Shown one piece after another: positions 62,882 to 64,000 of a stretch of 64,000 nucleotides of DNA. The stretch is from Euborellia annulipes. Its lineage: Eukaryota; Arthropoda; Insecta; Dermaptera; Anisolabididae. The translations under genes were made by a program, and so were the position numbers. Within the stretch, counting starts at the first letter, position 1. Every line of letters starts with the position of its first letter. The notes beneath the pieces were generated by a model that saw only the letters and a list, made by a program, of their open reading frames with translations, ran no database searches and was not told the origin of the DNA. The stretch lies in the NCBI GenBank assembly GCA_023213315.1, contig JAKCPI010016540.1, positions 62,001-126,000 on the forward strand. The letters are read 5' to 3'.

Positions 62882-63112
62882 TGCTCAGGGGCCCACATCT
62901 TGTGGGTACGTGGATGGCGACCACGAGCTACCTGAACTGGGACAGGCAGTCCTTCAGTTCTTTAAATGTCTGTCTCTTCCTTCCTCTTTTCAACAGGCGT
63001 CAGACAGTGCGACGGGCCAGCCTGTCCTATTTCTTCCAGTCGTAAAAACGTATGATAGGGTTGGAGGGAAAGAGTGAGGTCCGCCGACCAGGCAAGGAGA
63101 GAAGAAGAAGTT
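62882..63112 (+). repeat. Family C repeat, near-full-length copy
   Basis: GCTCAGGGGCCCACATCTTG to GGAGAGAAGAAGAAG. The flanks CAGTTTAAAAA and AGTTAAAATAA are similar, which would fit an imperfect duplication. A short internal deletion (CCGACC-AGGCAAGGAG) is present. Confidence 0.75.
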
Positions 63113-63214
63113 AAAATAAAGCAATAGGTAGAATAGGGAGACCTTATTCAGTCAGTTTAAAGAAACAAAGTATATTTCAAAAATATATCTTATTTAATTA
63201 TTAATTTTACTTCC

Positions 63215-63266
63215 TCATACCACAGGTTTCGATCGCTGAGCTGCAGGTCTTTCTCAGTGAGAAGAG
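63215..63266 (-). repeat. Penelope-like fragment with hammerhead-type arrangement, diverged
   Basis: The minus strand reads CACTGAGAAAGACCTGCAG, CTCAGCGATCGAAACCTG. Order and spacing resemble the other motifs, but the core is CTGAGAA and the stem is poor. Confidence 0.3.
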
Positions 63267-63394
63267 AATCTATAATTGTTGTATGCATCAAAAAAGATAC
63301 AGATCCCTCTCTATTTTTGCCCCAACAATGCATTTAATCTAAAGGGCAGTCACTTTTTCTATGTGTTTTTCTATTGAAGGCTCCTAATCCTGCC

Positions 63395-63550
63395 TATTGC
63401 CTGTCCTTGTGTGTATGTGCCTGTTCTCTTGCTGAATGGTCAGAGTCACAGGAAGTGGATTCAGAGAGGGAAATTAAAAACTTTAAAATTTTTCAATTGC
63501 TCGCCGAAAGCAAGAATAAATTTGATGCATTTGCTCGCTTTCTCTCTATA
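63395..63550 (+). repeat. Family I repeat, copy 2
   Basis: Shares TGTGTGTATGTGCCT, GGGAAATTAAAAACTTT, GCCGAAAGCAAGAATAAA and TTTGCTCGC with 54960-55100. The open frames across it are not conserved. Confidence 0.45.
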
Positions 63551-64000
63551 TATTTTTATTTTTTTTTTATTTCGAGGATTTGATTATTTCATCATCACAC
63601 TGAAACAACATTTTAAACTCTTTAATAATATAAAATATTTCATCTTCACTTATTCTGATCTTAAATAGTATAAAGAAAATGGAAAACAAATTTATAATTA
63701 AAATTTATCAAAATAGAATTTATCCGGATTAACTGGGAATAAGGGTAGATTCAGATAATCATAAATCTAAATAATCAAATTCAAGTCTCTAGGATAAATT
63801 CTAAAATTTAACTCACCGCGCCAACAGATCCTTAAATTTCTCAAGAGGAGAAAGAGGTGGTTAGATCTAAAAAAAAAATAATTGTTTTTAAATTTGAGTA
63901 GTTGTAGTTCGTCAGACTGTATAGTACATATATCGTTTAAGATAATTTTATTTCCAAAATGAAAAAGGATATGTTCATTTTTTTATTTTTCAACAAATTT
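63551..64000. other. AT-rich end of window, nothing recognisable
   Basis: No coding signal, RNA gene or known repeat is seen. Confidence 0.6.

Overview
This is a eukaryotic, very AT-rich and heavily repeat-laden window, most likely from an arthropod. The evidence for that is GT-AG introns of mixed size, a Doa/CLK-type kinase end exon, arthropod-style dispersed DNA transposons and SINEs, and no bacterial features. I cannot name the species. Two protein-coding genes can be supported on the + strand, plus one weak candidate exon.

Genes. (1) The last exon of a CLK/Doa dual-specificity kinase ends at 545; the rest of the gene lies upstream of the window. (2) A 20-exon gene runs from an ATG at 10950 to a TAA at 36877. 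I derived every exon boundary by hand; all introns are GT-AG, every splice phase agrees, and the exons sum to 5733 nt (1910 residues). The product is a large, mostly disordered, Ser/Pro-rich protein with coiled coils. It carries two families of short repeated motifs: a W-x-[KR]-V-K-x-[AM]-[FL] motif three times, and an F-x-[RK]-K-[LF]-x-E-W motif three times. I do not recognise the gene by name. (3) An open frame at 56426-56785 weakly resembles the N-terminal part of the peroxin PEX16. It is only a candidate exon or gene fragment.

Layout. 1-545: end of the kinase gene. 546-10700: intergenic, full of short hAT-type and Tc1/mariner-type elements and family A/B repeats. 10720-36877: the 20-exon gene. 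Its 9.1-kb first intron holds a CACTA-like foldback element, a hAT element inside an A/B repeat, and a triple palindrome with a 12-bp target duplication. Its other introns hold a Harbinger-like MITE, several hammerhead-ribozyme-like foldbacks, and perfect inverted repeats around exon 12. 36878-64000: no confident gene. This part is a nest of transposons: a 5'-truncated LINE, 8-bp-TSD hAT elements, a four-level nested insertion at 45110-49348, tRNA-derived SINEs, a composite element at 50573-52021, a TTAA-flanked foldback, and several copies of a GC-rich retroposon-like repeat.

Most noteworthy. Hammerhead-like cores (CUGANGA, stem II, GAAA, then ACGUC) recur across the window, in the arrangement known from Penelope-like retroelements, although no Penelope reverse transcriptase is present. 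Elements whose boundaries are fixed by exact target duplications allow the order of nested insertions to be read directly.
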